Below are positions 8,051 to 17,907 of a stretch of DNA of 64,000 bases, piece by piece (position 1 is the first letter of the stretch; each line of letters starts with the position of its first letter). Made by a program: the position numbers and the translations under genes. The stretch is from Tistrella mobilis (GTDB lineage Bacteria > Pseudomonadota > Alphaproteobacteria > Tistrellales > Tistrellaceae). The notes under the pieces were generated by a model. It saw only the letters and a list, made by a program, of their open reading frames with translations, ran no database searches and was not told the DNA's origin. The stretch is taken from contig NZ_CP121017.1 in assembly GCF_041468085.1 (NCBI RefSeq), positions 3,413,676 through 3,477,675 of the forward strand. The letters are read 5' to 3'.

Positions 8051-8872
8051 ATGAGCACCGCCCGCGCACGGACGACGCCCCACAAGGCCGCCTCTTTCGG
8101 AGAGCTGCTGCGCGACTGGCGCCAGCGCCGCCGGCTGAGTCAGCTGGCCCTTGCCAGCGAGGCCGAAATCTCCACGCGCCATCTCAGCTTCATCGAGACC
8201 GGCCGCGCCATGCCGAGCCGGACGATGGTGCTGCGACTGGCCGAACAGCTGGAGGTGCCGCTGCGCGAACGCAACGAGCTGCTGGTGGCGGCCGGTCATG
8301 CCCCGGAATTCGTCGAACGCCGGCTGGACGATCCGGCGCTGGCAGCGGCCCGGCGGGCGGTCGAACTGGTGCTGAAGGCCCACGAGCCCTTCCCGGCGGT
8401 GGCGCTGGACCGGCACTGGACGATCATTGCCGCCAATGAGGCGGTGGCACCGATGCTGGAGGGGGTGGCTCCCCATCTGCTGGCCGGCGCCATAAATGTG
8501 ATGCGGCTGTCGCTGCACCCGGAAGGGCTGGCGCCGCGGATCCTGAACCTGGCGGAAGTTCGCGCCCATCTGCTCGACCGGCTGCGCCGGCAGATCGATA
8601 TGAGCGCCGACCCGGTGCTGATCGAGCTGATGGCCGAGGTGAAATCCTGGCCGGCGCCGATCCATATCGCGACCGCCGCCATCGCCCAGGATCCCTATGG
8701 CGGGCTGGTGGTGCCGGTGAAACTGGCAAGCCCGGCCGGGCCGCTCACCCTGTTCAGCACCACCACCGTCTTCGGCTCGCCGCTCGACATCACGCTTGCC
8801 GAGCTTGCGATCGAAACCTTCTTTCCCGGCGATGACGCAACGGCCCGGGCCTTCCGTGATCAGCGCCCGTAG
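8051..8872 (+). CDS. XRE-family regulator with MmyB-like ligand domain
   Basis: A 273-residue regulator. An N-terminal XRE helix-turn-helix (about residues 13-70, with LRDWRQRRRLSQLALASEAE and TRHLSFIETGRAMPSR) is followed by a PAS-like MmyB domain (about 105-265). This architecture is typical of transcription factors that bind a small, often fatty, ligand. The start ATG 8051 has GAGGAAG upstream. It converges with the PEBP gene and overlaps it by 13 bp at the 3' ends. The target is unknown; the DUF1826 gene ends 60 bp upstream on the same strand. Confidence 0.82.
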   Translation: MSTARARTTPHKAASFGELLRDWRQRRRLSQLALASEAEISTRHLSFIETGRAMPSRTMVLRLAEQLEVPLRERNELLVAAGHAPEFVERRLDDPALAAARRAVELVLKAHEPFPAVALDRHWTIIAANEAVAPMLEGVAPHLLAGAINVMRLSLHPEGLAPRILNLAEVRAHLLDRLRRQIDMSADPVLIELMAEVKSWPAPIHIATAAIAQDPYGGLVVPVKLASPAGPLTLFSTTTVFGSPLDITLAELAIETFFPGDDATARAFRDQRP

Positions 8873-9426
8873 CGCACCTCCAGCACGGCCTTGCCCAGCG
8901 CATGGGCGTTGGTGAAAAAGCCGATCAGCGCCGGCATGGCCTCGGGCGTCGCCACCGGCAGGGTCTCGACGCCCAGCGCCGTCAGGGTGAAGACATAGCG
9001 ATGCTCGCTCCCTTCGGGCGGGCAGGCGCCGCCATAGCCGGGGACGCCGAAATCGGTGCGGGTTTCGACCGCACCGGCGGGCAGGCGTGCGGCATTGCCC
9101 GAGGCGCCGGTCTCGATGCCCTGCGCATCGGCCGGGATGTTCGCCACCACCCAATGGGTCCAGCCGATGCCGGTGGGGGCATCCGGATCGTGCACCGTCA
9201 GCACGAAGCTGCGGGTGCCGGCGGGCGCTCCCTGCCATGTCAGCGCCGGCGACAGGTTGCCGCCGTCACAGCCGAAGCCGTATGCGGCCGAGAGCACCTG
9301 TGCAGCCGGCAGCCGGCCATCGGGCATGTCGGGGCTGGTCAGGCGGAAGTCGCCGGCCGATGCAGGCATAGCGATCAGGGCCGCCATGGCGGCGGCAGCG
9401 ACGGCGGAAGAGATCCTGGCAGGCAT
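8860..9426 (-). CDS. secreted YbhB/YbcL family (PEBP-like) protein
   Basis: A 188-residue protein with an N-terminal signal peptide (AAAAMAALIAMPASA, cleavage near residue 24). A phosphatidylethanolamine-binding/Raf-kinase-inhibitor-like domain follows. Family motifs are the DPDAPTG-GWTHWVV stretch, GVPGYGGACPPEG and HRYVFTLTAL. The bacterial members (YbhB, YbcL) are periplasmic or cytosolic with no agreed function. The start is ATG 9426. The upstream region holds two identical-stem hairpins (9501-9555) next to the AraC-type gene. Confidence 0.87.
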   Translation of the reverse strand: MPARISSAVAAAAMAALIAMPASAGDFRLTSPDMPDGRLPAAQVLSAAYGFGCDGGNLSPALTWQGAPAGTRSFVLTVHDPDAPTGIGWTHWVVANIPADAQGIETGASGNAARLPAGAVETRTDFGVPGYGGACPPEGSEHRYVFTLTALGVETLPVATPEAMPALIGFFTNAHALGKAVLEVRYGR

Positions 9427-9500
9427 GGGGGAGCACCTCGCAGCGGGTTGTCACACCTGCGATGGTGCCCGCATATGCATGCCCTCGCGCGCCCGATCCG

Positions 9501-9555
9501 ATCGGATCGCGTGCCGATCCGATCAGCCGGAGAGTCGGATCGCATGCCGATCCGA
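9501..9555. repeat. pair of near-identical 8-9 bp stem palindromes
   Basis: ATCGGATCG/CGATCCGAT (9501-9509, 9515-9523, loop CGTGC) is followed 11 nt later by TCGGATCG/CGATCCGA (9535-9542, 9548-9555, loop CATGC). The second ends one base before the AraC gene's stop codon. With no T run they are poor intrinsic terminators. Their repetition suits a transcript 3' end structure or a pair of operators for the PEBP promoter. Confidence 0.6.
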
Positions 9556-10383
9556 TCAGGCCGAGAGACGTGTCGGGGCCGGATCGGTCTGGTCGCGGAT
9601 CGCTGCGGGCGGGTGGCCGAAGCGCTGGCGGAAGCGGGCGGCGAAGCGCGAGGGGCTGTCATAGCCGACCAGGGCCGCGATGGTCGCCACCGGCTGATCG
9701 GTCACCTGCAGCAGCATCAACGCATGGGCCATGCGGGTCTCGGTCACCAGATCGGTGAGCGAGGTGCCCTGGGCGGCCAGCTTCCGGCGCAGCGTCGCCT
9801 CGCTCATGGCAAGCTGCGATGCCACCTCCGCCGCCCGCCAGGGCGCCGCCAGATCCCCTGCCACAAGGGCGCGGATGCGCTGTGCGATGGTCGGCGGCAC
9901 CGGCGGCGGGAAGGTGCCGCCGTGATGGGCGATCCAGCCCAGCACCTCGCGCATCCGCTGCACGGCCACGGTTTCCGGCACCGCCGCCGGATCGGCGACC
10001 GCCGCCCGCGCCCGCTCATAGGCCTCAAGGAAATCCGGCGCCATGGCCGGGATGGCGAGGGCCCGGGCGATCGGCCGCACGGCCTCGGGCACCGCAAAGC
10101 CCGCGATCACGGCCTGATCGATACTCAGGAAATCGGCGGCATAGAGCCCGCTCTCCGGCCGGTTGACCACGTCGAAGACCTCGCCACCCGCAATCGCCGC
10201 CGCCCCGCCGGCCGGGATCACCGTCTCCGTCCCGGCCGCGCGCAGCAGCTTGAGACCACGACGGACCACCATCAGGGTCGGCTGATCGACCACGATCCGG
10301 GTCAGCAGCAATTCCCGGCGCTGCAGCACCCGGGCGATCACCCCCACCCCGTTGCGCAGGATCACCCGGCGATCCGTCAGCAT
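9556..10383 (-). CDS. AraC family transcriptional regulator
   Basis: A 275-residue regulator with an N-terminal cupin-like sensor (about 1-130, with the typical RRGLKLLRAAG and PAGGAAAIAGGEVFDV). Two C-terminal AraC helix-turn-helices follow (about 175-265, with RAAEVASQLAMSEATLRRKL and VATIAALVGYDSPSRFAARF). The closest type is the AraC_N group. ATG 10383 is preferred over the in-frame GTG at 10392 because AGAGGTG lies 8 nt upstream of it. The target is not evident; the neighbours are the PEBP gene and, divergently, an EamA transporter. Confidence 0.85.
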   Translation of the reverse strand: MLTDRRVILRNGVGVIARVLQRRELLLTRIVVDQPTLMVVRRGLKLLRAAGTETVIPAGGAAAIAGGEVFDVVNRPESGLYAADFLSIDQAVIAGFAVPEAVRPIARALAIPAMAPDFLEAYERARAAVADPAAVPETVAVQRMREVLGWIAHHGGTFPPPVPPTIAQRIRALVAGDLAAPWRAAEVASQLAMSEATLRRKLAAQGTSLTDLVTETRMAHALMLLQVTDQPVATIAALVGYDSPSRFAARFRQRFGHPPAAIRDQTDPAPTRLSA

Positions 10384-10544
10384 GTCTTTCACCTCTCACC
10401 GCGCGCGCGATCGCCCCGGGGCGTGGCGACGGGGCTTCCCGTGCACGCCCGGCGCGCTATGCTGCGACCCCGACAAGAACTGTTCCCGGGGCCGATGCTG
10501 TCCGGACAGTCTTCCCCCGCCGGCACCGGCTTCGCAAGGCTTGC

Positions 10545-11468
10545 ATGTTCATGGCGCTTTCCACACAGGCGCGCGGCACCGCGCTTGCCACCGCAGGCAT
10601 TCTGACCCTTACACCAGACACGCTTCTGGTGCGATTGATCGCCGCCGATCCCTGGCTGCTGCTGTTCTGGCGCGGCGGGTTGATGGCACTGACCATCCTG
10701 GTCGCCTGGTGGGTGGTGACCCGCGAACCGCCCTGGCGGGCGCTCACCCGCATCGGCCGCACCGGCTGGGCATCGGGCATGGCGCTGGGGCTGGGCTCGG
10801 TCTGCTTCATCCTGTCGCTGAACTACACCGCGGTCGCCAACACGCTGGTGATCATCTCGTCGGGCTCGCTGTTCGGCGCCCTGCTGTCGCGCGCCTTTCT
10901 GGGCGAACCGGTGCCGCTGCGCACCTGGGCCGCGATCTGTGCGGCCCTGGCGGGCATCGCGCTTCTGGTCTTCGGCGGCCGGATCTTCGGAGACGAGGCC
11001 GCCGGCCAGGCCGGCAGCCGGCTGGGCGACCTGATCGCACTGGTCGCCGCCCTGCTGATGGCGATCCATCTGGTGATCCTGCGCGCCAGCGGCGGCCGCA
11101 TCCCCTCCACCCCCGTGGTGGGCGTGGGCGGGCTCACCTGCTGCATCATCGGGCTTGCAGTCGCGCTGGCCCTGGGCCTGCGACCGCTGCTGCCCGACGC
11201 CGATGTCGTGCCGCTGGTGCTGGTCTACGGGCTGGTGGTGCTGCCGGTCTCTTTCGCACTGATCTCGTCCGCGCCCCGCTACATCCCGGCGGCGGAGGTC
11301 AGCCTGATCATGCTGGCAGAGGCGGTGATCGGCCCGTTCTGGGTCTGGCTGGCGGTGGATGAAGTGCCGCCCATGGCCACCTTCGCGGGCGGTGCGGTGG
11401 TGTTGACCACCCTGATCCTGCACGGCATCGCCGGCTTCCGCGCCGAGCGGCGCCGGCGCCACGCATAA
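10545..11468 (+). CDS. EamA/DMT family membrane transporter
   Basis: A 307-residue inner-membrane protein with about ten hydrophobic helices in two EamA halves of five. The family moves amino acids, nucleosides or other metabolites, mostly outward, and the sequence does not tell the substrate. Typical segments are LALGLGSVCFILSLNYTAVA in the first half and SLIMLAEAVIGPFWVWL in the second. ATG codons at 10545 and 10551 are both possible. It ends 3 bp before the end of the convergent LysE gene. Confidence 0.85.
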   Translation: MFMALSTQARGTALATAGILTLTPDTLLVRLIAADPWLLLFWRGGLMALTILVAWWVVTREPPWRALTRIGRTGWASGMALGLGSVCFILSLNYTAVANTLVIISSGSLFGALLSRAFLGEPVPLRTWAAICAALAGIALLVFGGRIFGDEAAGQAGSRLGDLIALVAALLMAIHLVILRASGGRIPSTPVVGVGGLTCCIIGLAVALALGLRPLLPDADVVPLVLVYGLVVLPVSFALISSAPRYIPAAEVSLIMLAEAVIGPFWVWLAVDEVPPMATFAGGAVVLTTLILHGIAGFRAERRRRHA

Positions 11469-11471
11469 GAG

Positions 11472-12113
11472 TCAACCAGGTGTCCGGCGCATCAGCGCGG
11501 TGGCGAGCCCCGCGCCGATCATCAGCGTGCCGCCGGTGCGGTTGACCGCACGCTGTACCGCCGGCCGGCGGATCACCCGCCGCGCCCGCCCGGCGGCAAG
11601 GCCGTAGAGCGAGACATTGACGATGGCGAGGCCGATGAAGGTGGCCTCAAGGATCACCATCTGCGGCAGCAGCGGTGCCGTGGGGTCGATGAATTGCGGC
11701 AGGAAGGCCACGAAGAAGACGATGCCCTTGGGATTGAGCGCTGTCACCAGCCAGGCATGCAGGAACACCCGGCCGAGCCGGGTTTCAGAGGGCGGCGCCT
11801 CGGCGACCAGCCCCGCCGCATCGATGGCGACCGGCGCCCGCCAGAGCTTCAGCCCCAGCCAGACCAGATAGGCGGCGCCTGCGATCTTCACGATGGTGAA
11901 GACGGTGGCCGAGGTGGCAAGCAGCGCCCCCATGCCGGCCATGGAGGCGGTCATGGCGGTCAGGTCGCCCAGCGCCACCCCGCCCACCACCGCGCCTGCG
12001 GTGCGCCGGCCATGGGACAGCGCATAGGAGATGACCAGAAGCACGGTCGGCCCCGGCATGACGAGCAGCGCCGCCGAGGCGGCGGCGAAGGCGATCCAGG
12101 TTTCAGGCGACAT
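11472..12113 (-). CDS. LysE/RhtB family amino-acid exporter
   Basis: A 213-residue membrane protein with six hydrophobic segments, the family's usual size. The N-terminal signature PGPTVLLVISYALSHGRR (about 21-38) and the LNPKGIVFFVAFLPQFID segment (about 127-144) are typical of LysE/RhtB exporters of amino acids or homoserine lactone-like compounds. It is convergent with the EamA gene, with 3 bp between stops. Confidence 0.87.
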   Translation of the reverse strand: MSPETWIAFAAASAALLVMPGPTVLLVISYALSHGRRTAGAVVGGVALGDLTAMTASMAGMGALLATSATVFTIVKIAGAAYLVWLGLKLWRAPVAIDAAGLVAEAPPSETRLGRVFLHAWLVTALNPKGIVFFVAFLPQFIDPTAPLLPQMVILEATFIGLAIVNVSLYGLAAGRARRVIRRPAVQRAVNRTGGTLMIGAGLATALMRRTPG

Positions 12114-12192
12114 GAAAAACTCCCCTCCCGATGGTCTCGGGAGAGGAGCAATCCACGGATCCGCATCCGCGGCAAGAGGCAGCTGGTCCTGA

Positions 12193-12300
12193 TCCGCGAA
12201 GGCAGAGCCCGGTCTCAGTCCGCGAAGGCAGAGCCCGGTCTCAGTTCAGTCCGCGAAGGCAGAGCCCGGTCTCAGTTCAGTCCGCGAAGGCAGAGCCTTC
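12193..12300. repeat. tandem copies of the 3' end of the mutase gene
   Basis: Four copies of a TCCGCGAAGGCAGAGCC core begin at 12193, 12219, 12250 and 12281, with spacings of 26, 31 and 31 nt. The copy at 12281 is the last codons of the methylmalonyl-CoA mutase gene (reverse strand, ending Gly-Ser-Ala-Phe-Ala-Asp). Copies 2-4 are each preceded by CAG, and copies 3-4 by TTCAG. The copies lie just downstream of the stop codon. Duplication by slippage of the gene's 3' end explains the pattern. Confidence 0.8.
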
Positions 12301-14466
12301 GGGCCGCGGCTGGGTATAGCCCAGGCGCAGGTTCAGCTTCTCCAGCAGGTCGATCGCCGCCTCGGCGATCACGGTACCGGGGGGATAGACGGCCGCGGCG
12401 CCGCCGTCCAGCAGGGCCTGGAAATCCTGGGGCGGGATCACACCGCCGACCACGATCATCACATTGTCCTTGCCCTGGGCATCCAGCTCGGCGCGCAGTT
12501 CCGGCACGAGCGTGAGGTGGCCGGCGGCCAGAGAGCTTGCCCCCACGACATGGGCATCGGTCTCGGCAGCGGCCCTGGCGGCCTCTTCCGGGGTCTGGAA
12601 CAGCGGCCCGATCTCGACGTCGAAGCCCAGATCCGAGAAGGCGGTGGCGATCACCTTCTGGCCGCGGTCATGGCCGTCCTGGCCCATCTTGGCAAGCATG
12701 ATCCGGGGCGCGCGGCCGTCCAGATCCTTGAAGGCGCGGATCATCTCGCGCGCCCGCTCGACCACCGCATTGCCCTCGCCCACTTCCGGCAGATAGATGC
12801 CGCGGTTGACGCGGATCTGTGCGGCATGACGGTTGAAGACCTTCTCCAGCGCAAAGGAAATCTCGCCCACCGTCGCCTTGGCACGGGCGGCCGCGACCGA
12901 GAGTTCCAGCAGGTTGCCGGTGCCACGGGCCCCGGCTTCCAGCGCCGCCAGCGCCGCATCGACCTCGGCCTGGCTGCGCTCGGCCTTCAGCCGCGCGAGC
13001 TTTTCCAGCTGCTGGCGCCGCACGCCCTCGTTGTCGACCTTCAGCACCGGGATGTCGTCTTCCTGGGCCGGGCGGTAGCGGTTGACGCCCACCACGCTCT
13101 GCCGGCCGCTGTCGATGCGGGCCTGGGTACGCGCGGCGGATTCTTCGATACGCAGCTTGGGCACGCCGGCCTCGATGGCCTTGGTCATGCCGCCCAGCGC
13201 CTCGACTTCTTCGATATGGGCCAGCGCGCGCTGCGCCAGATCATAGGTCAGCCGCTCGACATAATGGCTGCCGCCCCAGGCGTCGATCAGCTTCGTCAGG
13301 CCGCTTTCGGTCTGCAGGAACAGCTGCGTGTTGCGGGCGATACGGGCCGAGAAGTCGGTCGGCAGCGCAATCGCCTCGTCCAGCGAATTGGTGTGCAGGC
13401 TCTGGGTCTGGCCGGCGGCAGCCGCCATCGCCTCGACGCAGGTGCGCGCGACGTTGTTGAACACGTCCTGCGCCGCCAGCGACCAGCCCGAGGTCTGACT
13501 GTGGGTGCGCAGCGACAGCGAGCGCGGATCCTTGGGATTGAAATGCTGCTTCACGAGCTTCGCCCAGAGCAGGCGCGCCGCCCGCATCTTGGCCGTCTCC
13601 ATGAAGTAGTTCATGCCGATCGCCCAGAAGAAGCTGAGCCGCGGTGCGAACCGATCGACATCCATGCCGGCGGCGACACCGGCGCGGATGTATTCGATGC
13701 CGTCGGCCAGCGTATAGGCCAGTTCCAGATCGGCCGAGGCGCCGGCTTCCTGCATGTGGTAGCCGGAGATCGAGATCGAGTTGAAGCGCGGCATCTCCTT
13801 CGCCGTGTAGGCGAAGATGTCCGAAATGATCCTCATCGACGGCGCGGGCGGATAGATATAGGTGTTCCGCACCATGAATTCTTTGAGGATGTCGTTCTGG
13901 ACCGTGCCGGTCAGCTTGTCGTGCGGCACGCCCTGTTCTTCGGCCGCCACGATATAGAGCGCCATCACCGGCAGGATCGCACCGTTCATCGTCATCGACA
14001 CGCTCATCTGATCGAGCGGAATGCCGCTGAACAGGGTGCGCATGTCGTAGATCGAATCGATCGCGACACCGGCCATGCCGACATCGCCCTTCACCCGCGG
14101 ATGATCGCTGTCATAGCCGCGATGGGTGGCCAGGTCGAAGGCAACCGACAGGCCCTTCTGGCCGGCCGCGAGATTGCGGCGGTAGAAGGCGTTGGAGTCT
14201 TCCGCGGTCGAGAACCCCGCATACTGGCGGATCGTCCACGGATTGGTGGCATACATGGTGGGATAGGGGCCCCGTACATAGGGCGCCACACCCGGATAGG
14301 TGCCGGTGAAGTCGATGCCGGCCAGCGCATCGGGCCCGTAGGCCGGCTTCACCTCGATGCCTTCGGGGGTAACCCAAGGCTCGACCGCCGCCGCCACATC
14401 GGGTGCTGCGGCGGGGGTCACTGCGTCGAAATCGAGGGCGGCGAAATCGGGAAGCGTACGTGCCAT
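12277..14466 (-). CDS. scpA: methylmalonyl-CoA mutase, large (alpha) subunit
   Basis: A 729-residue mutase of normal length. The N-terminal TIM barrel carries the substrate region [20 protein letters not shown] (about 93-112) and [15 protein letters not shown]. The C-terminal cobalamin domain has [13 protein letters not shown] near residue 600, with the B12-ligating His, and a GGVIPP loop. It converts (R)-methylmalonyl-CoA to succinyl-CoA with adenosylcobalamin, in propionate and branched-chain breakdown. Its start is 4 bp after the small-subunit stop, so they form one operon. The extreme 3' end is tandemly duplicated downstream. Confidence 0.96.
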   Translation of the reverse strand: MARTLPDFAALDFDAVTPAAAPDVAAAVEPWVTPEGIEVKPAYGPDALAGIDFTGTYPGVAPYVRGPYPTMYATNPWTIRQYAGFSTAEDSNAFYRRNLAAGQKGLSVAFDLATHRGYDSDHPRVKGDVGMAGVAIDSIYDMRTLFSGIPLDQMSVSMTMNGAILPVMALYIVAAEEQGVPHDKLTGTVQNDILKEFMVRNTYIYPPAPSMRIISDIFAYTAKEMPRFNSISISGYHMQEAGASADLELAYTLADGIEYIRAGVAAGMDVDRFAPRLSFFWAIGMNYFMETAKMRAARLLWAKLVKQHFNPKDPRSLSLRTHSQTSGWSLAAQDVFNNVARTCVEAMAAAAGQTQSLHTNSLDEAIALPTDFSARIARNTQLFLQTESGLTKLIDAWGGSHYVERLTYDLAQRALAHIEEVEALGGMTKAIEAGVPKLRIEESAARTQARIDSGRQSVVGVNRYRPAQEDDIPVLKVDNEGVRRQQLEKLARLKAERSQAEVDAALAALEAGARGTGNLLELSVAAARAKATVGEISFALEKVFNRHAAQIRVNRGIYLPEVGEGNAVVERAREMIRAFKDLDGRAPRIMLAKMGQDGHDRGQKVIATAFSDLGFDVEIGPLFQTPEEAARAAAETDAHVVGASSLAAGHLTLVPELRAELDAQGKDNVMIVVGGVIPPQDFQALLDGGAAAVYPPGTVIAEAAIDLLEKLNLRLGYTQPRPEGSAFAD

Positions 14467-14470
14467 CGGA

Positions 14471-16375
14471 TCAGGCCTCCGTACCGGCAGAAGGGGTGGC
14501 CACGGCCGCATGGGCCTCGGCAAGCAAAGCGAGCGCGTCCATGCCCGCGGCCAGGAAGCGCGAGACACCGGCCTCGCTCAGCGCCGCCTCCAGCTCGCCC
14601 GGCCGGCCGGCCAGCCAGACATGGGCGGCACCGGCCGCCTTCAGCGCGGCAGCTGCCGCCGCCGCCTCTTCGGCATAGCGCGCATCCGACGAGCAGAGCA
14701 CGGCGAGGCGCGCACCGGCCGGCAGACCATCGGTGCCGTCGTGAATATCGGCATCGATACCGCCCGCGGCCAGCAGGTTGCGGGTGAAAGTCAGCCGGGC
14801 GGTATAATCGGCGGGCGTGCCCAGCGTCACCAGCAGCGCCTTCGGGTACGAGCCATCGGCCGTCAGGCCACGGGCGGCCTCGCGCAGCTGCTCGTAAGGC
14901 TCGGCCAGGCGCATGGGGGTGAGCGGCGTGCAGGCGGATGCCGGGCCATCGGCCGCGATCTCGGGCATCGGCCGGGCGAAGGAAGCGGGGTCGACCTCGT
15001 CCATGGTGGGGGCGACATCGCCCAGATTGGGGAATTCCGAGACGCCGATCAGGCCGGTCTGGCGCTTTGCCACCGCGGCCTCGATCGCAGCCCGGGTGGT
15101 GGCCGCACGGTCCTGCACGATGCCGGCTTCCAGCGCCGCGATCAGGCCGCCGGCCTGCTCGATCGCCTGGAAGGCGGCCCAGCCGGCGCGGGCGAAGCCG
15201 TCGGTCAGCTGCTCCAGCGCCCAGGCGCCGGCGGCGGGGTCGGCAACCCGGCCCAGATGGCTTTCTTCCATCAGCACCAGCTGGGTATTGCGGGCCTGGC
15301 GGCGGGCAAGCGCCCCGGGATGGCCGATCGCATCGGTGAAGGGGGCGAGCACGACCACATCGGCGCCGCCGACCGCACCGGCAAAACCGGCCGCGGTCAG
15401 CCGCAGCAGGTTCACCCAGGGGTCGACCTTCGAAAGCATGCGTGCCGACGACCGCGCCTCGATCCGGGCCGGAACATCGACGCCGGAGGCCGCCGTGATC
15501 CGCCCCCAGATCGCCCGCGCCGCACGGAGCTTGGCGAGCGAGGTGAAGTATTCGCCATCGACCGCAAGGCCCAGCGTCACGCGGCGGAAGGCCTCGTCGA
15601 CCTCGAACCCGGCCTCGACCAGTGCCCGTACATAGAGCACGGCCGCCGCCGCCATCACGCCCAGTTCCTGGGCCTCACCGCCGCCGGCCTCGTGGACCAC
15701 CTGGCCCGAGGCGCGCAGGAAGCGGGCTTCCAGCAGATCCGGCGCCAGGCGCTTCGCCAGCGCCGCCGCCCGGGCGACACGGGCCTGGACCGAGCCCGGC
15801 GCGGTACCGCTGGCGGCAAAGGCTGAAATCGGGTCCATGTTGAAGGCGAGCGGCGCGCGGATGGCGCCGGGCTGGCTGCGGGCGAAACCGGCGAGCCAGC
15901 CCGCCGCCTCGATATCGAGCGCGCCGGCATCGAGCCCGACCGGGGCCAGGTCGATCATCACGCCGTCGAGCACGGTCGCCAGATCCTCGGCCGAGACCGC
16001 GGCGATGCCGTCGCAGCCGGTCGGGTCGAGGCGCAGCAGCACCGAGGCGGCACCGTTCTCCAGATCTTCGAGAACCTGGATGTTCGCGGTTGCGGGATCG
16101 GGGTGGCGGACCAGGGTGCGCAGATCCCAGGGCCGGTCGGAATCACCCGTTGCGGGGCGCGGCAGCATGCGGGCGGCGATGCCGTCTTCGGGCGTGTAGA
16201 GCGGCTCGACGCTCAACCCGTCCCGGGTCTTCCAGCGCAGCTTCTTCTCGTAGGGCGCGCCCTTCAGGGTCTTCTCGACCAGGGCCATCCAGGCATCCCG
16301 CGACGGCGGATCGAAATCCGCGGCCAGCGGGGTGGCGGGTTCGAGGGGGTTGCTCGTCTGCACAGGTTTCACCAC
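14471..16375 (-). CDS. mutA: methylmalonyl-CoA mutase, small (beta) subunit
   Basis: A 634-residue homologue of the mutase barrel (for example [46 protein letters not shown]), but with no DxHxxG cobalamin motif in the C-terminal domain. That is the hallmark of the non-catalytic subunit in heterodimeric mutases. I chose a GTG start at 16375 (a second GTG follows directly); the open frame upstream is Pro/Arg rich and unlike the family. The pair should act as MutA/MutB in the cytosol. No mutase chaperone (MeaB) or epimerase is in the window. Confidence 0.92.
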   Translation of the reverse strand: MVKPVQTSNPLEPATPLAADFDPPSRDAWMALVEKTLKGAPYEKKLRWKTRDGLSVEPLYTPEDGIAARMLPRPATGDSDRPWDLRTLVRHPDPATANIQVLEDLENGAASVLLRLDPTGCDGIAAVSAEDLATVLDGVMIDLAPVGLDAGALDIEAAGWLAGFARSQPGAIRAPLAFNMDPISAFAASGTAPGSVQARVARAAALAKRLAPDLLEARFLRASGQVVHEAGGGEAQELGVMAAAAVLYVRALVEAGFEVDEAFRRVTLGLAVDGEYFTSLAKLRAARAIWGRITAASGVDVPARIEARSSARMLSKVDPWVNLLRLTAAGFAGAVGGADVVVLAPFTDAIGHPGALARRQARNTQLVLMEESHLGRVADPAAGAWALEQLTDGFARAGWAAFQAIEQAGGLIAALEAGIVQDRAATTRAAIEAAVAKRQTGLIGVSEFPNLGDVAPTMDEVDPASFARPMPEIAADGPASACTPLTPMRLAEPYEQLREAARGLTADGSYPKALLVTLGTPADYTARLTFTRNLLAAGGIDADIHDGTDGLPAGARLAVLCSSDARYAEEAAAAAAALKAAGAAHVWLAGRPGELEAALSEAGVSRFLAAGMDALALLAEAHAAVATPSAGTEA

Positions 16376-16529
16376 GGTTTTTCCGATCCGGCATCTTCTG
16401 GCGCCTTCGGACACGGCCCCCGCGGGCGGTGCCCTGCACGGGTCTGCCGAAGGCGGGTTCGGCGTTTCCTTATCCTTGCGTCCGGAACCGGGCAATGCAC
16501 CGTCGTCCGGACATGGGTCGCAAGACATA

Positions 16530-16544
16530 TACCGCAAAGCGGTA
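16530..16544. promoter_or_regulatory. palindrome upstream of mutA
   Basis: TACCGCAAAGCGGTA is a perfect inverted repeat of 6-bp arms around AAA, 155 bp upstream of the chosen mutA start. On the minus strand a TATATG follows it directly and could be a -10. It lies in the 256-bp space between mutA and the enoyl-CoA hydratase-like gene and may be an operator. I found no cobalamin riboswitch features in this space. Confidence 0.3.
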
Positions 16545-16631
16545 GCAGACGGGAAACACGAACCGCATCGCAGCAACACCCGACCCTTCGTGAACCGCGT
16601 GCGAATATGCACGGCGGCGCGGCAGACCGGT

Positions 16632-17321
16632 TCAGCGCAGCATCGCCAGATCCGCCGCCAGCCCGTCCAGCGCCGCGCGGATCGCCGGGCCGCGCAACCG
16701 CGCCTTGGTTGCGGCATAGGCGGCCGGCGACAGGCGCTCCGCCAGATCCTGCGCCATGCGCTCGGCCCGGGCGACGGTGCTGGCGGCATCCACTTCGATA
16801 TCGTCGATCAGGTTTTCGGCCAGCGCCGCCTCGGCCGAGAAGGCTTCGGCATGAAGCAGCGCCCGCGCCTCCAGATGCCGGGGCACCACGGTCTGCGCCA
16901 CCATCAGCATCCAGGCCGGCAACGGCATGCCGATCGCGGTCTCGTTCAGCTGCAGCCGATAGGGGCCGGCGGTCATGCAGCGCATGTCGCAGGCATAGGC
17001 CAGAATGGCACCGCCGGCGATGGCGTGGCCGGTCAGGGCCGCCACCGTCGGCATGGCAAACCCGTGCAGGCGCAGCACCAGCCGCGAGAACTGCCCGAAA
17101 AAGGCGATGAACTCGGGGCCGGACATGTCGGGCAATATCTTCAGGTTCAGCCCGGCCGAAAACATGCCGTCGCGCCCGGCCAGCACCAGGGCGCGGGCAC
17201 CCGCCGCCTCGGCCTCGTCCAGCGCCGCATCCAGCCGGGTGAACCAACCGGCGTCGAGCGCATTGGCCTTGCCGTCGTCGAATCGGACGGTGGCGATCCC
17301 GTCCCGGAAGCCGATCTCCAT
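16632..17321 (-). CDS. enoyl-CoA hydratase/isomerase family protein
   Basis: A 229-residue crotonase-fold protein, slightly shorter than the usual 255-265. The acyl-CoA pocket segment is GRDGMFSAGLNLKIL (about 49-63) and the oxyanion region is ALTGHAIAGGAILAYACDMR (about 94-113). At the second catalytic Glu position of hydratases the sequence reads NETAIGMPLP, with a Glu two residues before the usual LGL turn. The reaction is undetermined. The start ATG 17321 is preceded by GGAGAGGAG. It lies upstream of mutAB on the same strand, separated by 256 bp. Confidence 0.82.
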   Translation of the reverse strand: MEIGFRDGIATVRFDDGKANALDAGWFTRLDAALDEAEAAGARALVLAGRDGMFSAGLNLKILPDMSGPEFIAFFGQFSRLVLRLHGFAMPTVAALTGHAIAGGAILAYACDMRCMTAGPYRLQLNETAIGMPLPAWMLMVAQTVVPRHLEARALLHAEAFSAEAALAENLIDDIEVDAASTVARAERMAQDLAERLSPAAYAATKARLRGPAIRAALDGLAADLAMLR

Positions 17322-17475
17322 GGAATGCGTCTCCTCTCCGACACGGCTGCAATGGCAGCGGTCCAAACGACGACGGCCCCCGCCCCACCCTCTGATCCGG
17401 GGCGGGTTGCGGGGGCCGTTATCATAGCGCGTCCGGGTGGAAGCCGTCACGCGGGCGCCGGTCGCGGATGGGGCA

Positions 17476-17907
17476 TCAGCTGCCGCGCGCGCGCGTCTGG
17501 ACACCCAGTGTGCCACCGCCGCCGGTGCCGCCGGCGCCGATGGTGTTGCCGTTGCCGCCGGTGCCTTCGACGCTGTCGGTCACGCCCTTCAGGATCGAGG
17601 TGGCGCGGTTGAAGCCGTCATCGGCGTGATAGGTGATCGTCACTATCTCGCCGCGCGCGACATCGGTCATCCGCGGGTCGCCGATCAGAAAGGCGGTGCC
17701 GTCCATCAGGGTCAGAAAGGCGCCGTCGGCCTGATAGACCACACCCTGCTTGGTGTGGGTCCCTTCGACATCCGCGGCCGCGGCGGCAAGCGGCATGGCC
17801 GCCGCCTGTTCCGGCGTCACGGCATGGCGCTGGTCGTTGGCGGCGCCGGCGATACCGGCACCGGCCAGGGTGAAGGCGGCAACAAGCAGGGGGAGGGACT
17901 TGCGCAT
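17476..17907 (-). CDS. secreted DUF1344-like protein, paralogue 1
   Basis: A 143-residue exported protein. The signal peptide (RKSLPLLVAAFTLAGAGIAGA, cleavage near 22) is followed by a small beta domain (about 48-110) with the DUF1344 pattern: a V..-D...L-DG-.F spine, IGDPRMTDVARGEIVTITYH, then a Gly/Thr-rich tail. It shares the layout and several strings (NRATS, KGVTDS/KGATDS) with the next gene, so the two arose by duplication. The start is ATG 17907. Function unknown; the place is probably periplasmic. Confidence 0.65.
   Translation of the reverse strand: MRKSLPLLVAAFTLAGAGIAGAANDQRHAVTPEQAAAMPLAAAAADVEGTHTKQGVVYQADGAFLTLMDGTAFLIGDPRMTDVARGEIVTITYHADDGFNRATSILKGVTDSVEGTGGNGNTIGAGGTGGGGTLGVQTRARGS

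Noticed and set aside
16376-16631. Cobalamin riboswitch before the mutase genes
   Set aside because: No B12 box-like element was seen in the 256 bp, and mutase genes are often not under one.
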